DNA from: UBA11346 sp038318565
GTDB lineage: Bacteria > Planctomycetota > UBA11346
Assembly (NCBI GenBank): GCA_038318565.1
Contig: JBBQCI010000080.1
Span: 1 to 17,104, forward strand
DNA: 17,104 bases
Direction of reading: 5' to 3'
Shown here: in pieces, positions 14,672-17,104 of the stretch
Numbering within the stretch: position 1 is the first letter of the stretch
Layout: every line of letters begins with the position of its first letter
Made by a program: the position numbers and the translations under genes
The notes under the pieces: generated by a model
Database searches by the model: none
Told to the model about the DNA's origin: nothing
The model's input: the letters and a program-made list of their open reading frames with translations, nothing else

Positions 14672-15580
14672 CTAGGCGGCCTTCTCGACCGGGGTGGCGA
14701 GCTTGTAGAACGTCTTCAGACCGGAGAGCGCGTCGAAGCCGTCGTCGCAGGCGATGAACTCATCGAAGGCGACCAGGGCGGGGTGACCCTCGGGCAGCAC
14801 GCGGTAGTCGCGCCCGGCGGTGGCCAAGCTCATGTCCAGGCCGAGCGGCACACAACGGGTAAGAAAGGCCGCTTCGAAGGCCAGTCCGATCGCCATGCCG
14901 CCGACGGTGCGCTTGGGCAGCATGATGCCGATGTTCGACAGGCCGACCGACATGCGCACACCTTTCAGAGCCGGATCCGAGCCGATACGACGGATCGATT
15001 CGACCGCAGAACGCAGCAACTGCTCGGTATCGGTGGCCATCGGGCCGACCGAGACGTCAAGGATGACGTCGGAGAGCTGGAGATCGGCGTGCTCGGCGCG
15101 TGCACGAGAAACCAGTCGGCGGGCGGTGTCGGTCACCTCGTCGGCGTTCTTGTTCGGCGTGGCTGCACCATGCTCCATACGTTCGGAGGCCATGAGCAGG
15201 ACCTGGGCCTGATGACGTTTTCGTAAGCCGAGCAGTTCCCAGCGGGTTTCCGCGACCGAATTAATGACCGGTGGGCGGCCACCAGCCTTGTCCGGATCGT
15301 ACGCCGCCTGTCCGGCCTCTTGGCTTGCACAGTTCGGGCTGTCGATCGACAGCGGCACCGATACAGCCGATTGTACCGCTCGCACCAGTTCGCCGACGAA
15401 GGCAGGCTCATTCTCGCCAGCGATTCCGGCGTTGACGTTCAGCAGCGGAGCGCCTTTGGCGACCTGGCTGCGCGCCAGTTCGGCGATGCCGGCGAGGTCA
15501 CGGGCGTCGAGTAACTTTTTGGACGAGGCGAAACCGGGATTGATGCGTTCGCCGATGACGGTCAGGCCGGGGAAGGACAT
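14672..15580 (-). CDS. DHPS-fold pterin-binding methyltransferase (AcsE/CmuB/MetH-domain-like)
   Basis: The 302-residue TIM-barrel protein transfers methyl between a methylcorrinoid and tetrahydrofolate. Markers in order are VIGERIN (8-14), LLNVNAG (46-52), PLSIDSPN with D80, PVINS with N107, DVILDVSVG with D175, and VGLSNIGIMLPKR with N216. D80, N107, D175 and N216 match by order and spacing the pterin-pocket residues of the Moorella CH3-H4folate:corrinoid methyltransferase. The usual LDVN Asp is Asn (N48). The start at 15580 is supported by AAGGA (15587-15591) 6 bases upstream. Longer frames to 16249 are the antisense of metF reading and carry no motif. The gene overlaps the metF stop by 19 bases. 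The protein is a stand-alone methyltransferase, unlike multidomain MetH. Confidence 0.9.
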   Translation of the reverse strand: MSFPGLTVIGERINPGFASSKKLLDARDLAGIAELARSQVAKGAPLLNVNAGIAGENEPAFVGELVRAVQSAVSVPLSIDSPNCASQEAGQAAYDPDKAGGRPPVINSVAETRWELLGLRKRHQAQVLLMASERMEHGAATPNKNADEVTDTARRLVSRARAEHADLQLSDVILDVSVGPMATDTEQLLRSAVESIRRIGSDPALKGVRMSVGLSNIGIMLPKRTVGGMAIGLAFEAAFLTRCVPLGLDMSLATAGRDYRVLPEGHPALVAFDEFIACDDGFDALSGLKTFYKLATPVEKAA

Positions 15581-16869
15581 AGGGTTTCCTTGGTGATAGT
15601 CGTGGGGTTGATGCAGGACGTGACTTCGGCGAGCGCGCCGCGATCGGCTCCGAAGAGCATCAGGTGGACTCCGGCGATGCCGGGGATGGCGCGGGCCTCG
15701 GCGCACAGGCGGTTCGCCTCGGCGACGCCTGCGGCACGCAGGTCCTTGGCGGCACGCAGATGAGCAGCGAAGTTGGCATCGACAACGACACCGGCGATGC
15801 GATGCAGATGATCGAGCGCCTTCAGCGAGGTGACCACCGGGATGCCGGCGAGGATGGCGACCCGGCGGGGCAGGTCCTGGGCCCGGGCAAGTTCCATGAA
15901 GCGAGACAGGCGGACCGTTTCGGTCAGCACCTGGGTCTGGGCGAATTCGGCACCGCAGTCGGCTTTGACCCGCAGTCGGCGCACTGGCACATCGATTGGA
16001 TCGGATAGCGGATTGATCGCGCAGCCCAGGAATGGGCGCGGAGCCTGCGCCACTTCCTCGCCGGTGTGGAAGATGCGTGAGCGATCGCGCAGGTGGCGGG
16101 CCTCGTACAGCATCAGCGAGGAGTCGAGGTCGTACACCGGCTTGACCATCGGCCTCCCGACTCGCCAATCCCCTGTCAGGCAGAGCAGATTTGCGACCTG
16201 GGACTGGGCGAGCGAGAACAGTTCGCCGGTGAAGGTGGTGCGGGTGCAATCGCGGGCGGTCACTTGGGCGATCGCTTCGAGGCCCATGGCCTGCAGCTCG
16301 CGAGCGACGACGGAACTGGGCAGCGATGGATTGCCACTCAGGTAGGCGGTTGCGTTGATCGCATCGAAACAGCCACGCAGCGCTTCGGCCTCGTGACGGA
16401 CCCGCGACAGATCGGAACCACGTGGCGCCCGGATCTCGGTCGTGACGACGAAGCGTCCGGCGCGCAAGGCTGCCTCCAGACGTGATGCGGTGCGCGGCTG
16501 ACCCTCGGCCCAGCCGGCCGAAGCGATTGCCGGCAGGGGGTCGCGACTGCCGCGATCAGCCCCGGTGCAGGCGTTGACCAAGCTGGCCGTATTGCACAGG
16601 GCATGGTCGATGGCCGGCATGATCGGGGCGGCCTCTGGCCGGCCGCCATGGCGACCGGCGTGGATCTTGACGTGGATGCACGGACGGTCGGCATCGACTT
16701 CACAGCGTCCACCCAGGGTGCCACCGCACGGTCCATTGCGCAGGCCCTTGGGGCAGCGCATCGGGCAGGTCATGGCGTTGGCGCGCAGCACGCATTGACC
16801 GCAGGCCCGACAGCCGAACAGCACGCCCTTGAGGAAGGCTTCACCACGATCGAGCAGGAGGTTGATCAC
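15562..16869 (-). CDS. metF: Fused MetV-MetF type methylenetetrahydrofolate reductase
   Basis: The 435-residue protein joins two parts. Residues 1-75 are a Cys-rich MTHFR_C/MetV-like module with C20, C23, C26, C35, C39, C48, C56 and C64 in CxxCGxC...CPxxCPKGLRNGPCGG...CEV, probably binding zinc or an Fe-S cluster. After a linker, residues 138-425 are the flavin TIM barrel of MetF: VVTTEIRAPRG (E145 at the catalytic Glu position), QVTARDCTRTTF and LLCLTGDW. It interconverts methyl- and methylene-tetrahydrofolate. In acetogens MetV and MetF are separate partner subunits, and here they are one chain. The GTG start (16869) is fixed by an in-frame TAG 12 bases upstream. No Shine-Dalgarno precedes it, and a -10-like TAGAAT lies 6 bases before the start. 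It is the first gene of the minus-strand operon and its end overlaps the methyltransferase start. Confidence 0.9.
   Translation of the reverse strand: MINLLLDRGEAFLKGVLFGCRACGQCVLRANAMTCPMRCPKGLRNGPCGGTLGGRCEVDADRPCIHVKIHAGRHGGRPEAAPIMPAIDHALCNTASLVNACTGADRGSRDPLPAIASAGWAEGQPRTASRLEAALRAGRFVVTTEIRAPRGSDLSRVRHEAEALRGCFDAINATAYLSGNPSLPSSVVARELQAMGLEAIAQVTARDCTRTTFTGELFSLAQSQVANLLCLTGDWRVGRPMVKPVYDLDSSLMLYEARHLRDRSRIFHTGEEVAQAPRPFLGCAINPLSDPIDVPVRRLRVKADCGAEFAQTQVLTETVRLSRFMELARAQDLPRRVAILAGIPVVTSLKALDHLHRIAGVVVDANFAAHLRAAKDLRAAGVAEANRLCAEARAIPGIAGVHLMLFGADRGALAEVTSCINPTTITKETLCPSPA
15587..15591 (-). promoter_or_regulatory. Shine-Dalgarno AAGGA deciding the pterin-binding methyltransferase start
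   Basis: AAGGA on the minus strand is 6 bases before ATG 15580, inside the end of the fused metF gene. It settles the start of a gene whose reading frame stays open far upstream. Confidence 0.65.
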
Positions 16870-16958
16870 GCCTGTATTCTAGCCCGGCACCCCCACCCTG
16901 TTGCTGGCAGTCGACGGTGGAGGCTGGCAATCCACGAAGCCCCTCCTACCACCATGCC
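16870..16958. promoter_or_regulatory. Divergent promoter region; TAGAAT -10 candidate for metF
   Basis: The 89-base gap lies between the divergent metF and kinase genes. On the minus strand TAGAAT (16881-16876) ends 6 bases before the metF GTG, and GCAACA lies about 18 bases further upstream as a weak -35. A transcript from it would begin at or beside the start codon. No clear ribosome binding site is present for the kinase start at 16959. Confidence 0.4.
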
Positions 16959-17104
16959 ATGAGCGTCCTCGATGACGGCCGAACGATCGGCGGATTGCGC
17001 ATTGGCCGCCTGCTTGGGCATGGCGCGATGGGCGAGGTCTATCGTGCTGAACAGCTGGTTCTTGGTCGCTCGGTGGCGGTGAAACGGATCCTGCCGCAGC
17101 ATGC
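16959..17104 (+). CDS. Ser/Thr protein kinase, N-terminal 48 residues (cut by window edge)
   Basis: The reading frame opens at ATG 16959 and runs off the window. It shows the start of a Hanks-type kinase domain: glycine-rich loop GHGAMGEVY (20-28) and the ATP-binding lysine K42 in VAVK. The leader (MSVLDDGRTIGGLRIGRLL) is typical of Pkn2/PknB-like kinases, with the kinase domain at the very N-terminus and no signal peptide. What follows (membrane helix, sensor, repeats) is outside the window. It is transcribed away from metF, and any role in controlling the C1 operon is only a possibility. Confidence 0.88.
   Translation, partial: MSVLDDGRTIGGLRIGRLLGHGAMGEVYRAEQLVLGRSVAVKRILPQH

Noticed and set aside
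15581..16249. N-terminal extension of the pterin-binding methyltransferase frame
   Set aside because: The Pro/Arg-rich translation is the out-of-frame reading of metF. AAGGA and ATG at 15580 give a normal family start.

Overview
The window is a dense, high-GC (roughly 60-65% by eye) bacterial segment. It shows no tRNA or rRNA genes, no CRISPR array and no insertion sequence. The organism is probably a Gram-negative bacterium outside the main proteobacterial model groups. Three features point that way: an alternative complex III (ACIII) quinol oxidase joined to an A2-type aa3 oxidase, a Pkn2-like Ser/Thr kinase at the right edge, and a corrinoid/tetrahydrofolate methyl-transfer cluster with an AraC regulator. 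Planctomycetota or a neighbouring PVC phylum fits best. Myxococcota or Acidobacteriota cannot be excluded from the sequence alone.

Region 1 (1-8813, + strand) is the distal part of a respiratory supercluster. It holds the 3' end of an upstream gene (probably an ACIII subunit), actF, a membrane-anchored monohaem cytochrome c, ctaC (CoxII), ctaD (CoxI), ctaA (haem A synthase), ctaB (haem O synthase), ctaG (Cox11, the CuB chaperone), a 55-residue single-pass membrane protein, and ctaE (CoxIII). Most junctions overlap by 1-4 bases or are separated by 2-10 bases (36 bases before ctaE), so this reads as one translationally coupled operon. Electrons would pass from quinol through ACIII to the anchored cytochrome c, then CuA, haem a, and haem a3/CuB. 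The cluster carries its own haem A pathway and copper chaperone. The cytochrome c and CoxII both end in unusual helical extensions.

Region 2 (8810-11133, + strand) continues in the same direction with a 14-codon mini-ORF that bridges the CoxIII stop and the start of an MFS transporter. An exported alpha/beta hydrolase follows. This gene overlaps the next region tail to tail, and a strong hairpin sits at the junction.

Region 3 (11112-16869, - strand, read right to left) is a C1 methyl-transfer locus. In transcription order it has a fused MetV-MetF type methylenetetrahydrofolate reductase, a DHPS-fold pterin-binding methyltransferase, a metal-dependent amidohydrolase, a UroD-fold zinc methyltransferase (MtaA/CmuA-like), and an AraC regulator with a PocR-like N-terminal half. 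The parts resemble those of the chloromethane (cmu) and methoxy/methanol methyltransferase pathways: substrate methyl to corrinoid, to tetrahydrofolate, to methylene-tetrahydrofolate. However, no corrinoid protein or reactivase lies in the window, and an amidohydrolase is embedded in the operon. This is the part most likely to be an undescribed pathway.

Region 4 (16870-17104) is a short divergent promoter region followed by the first 48 codons of a Ser/Thr protein kinase, cut by the window edge.
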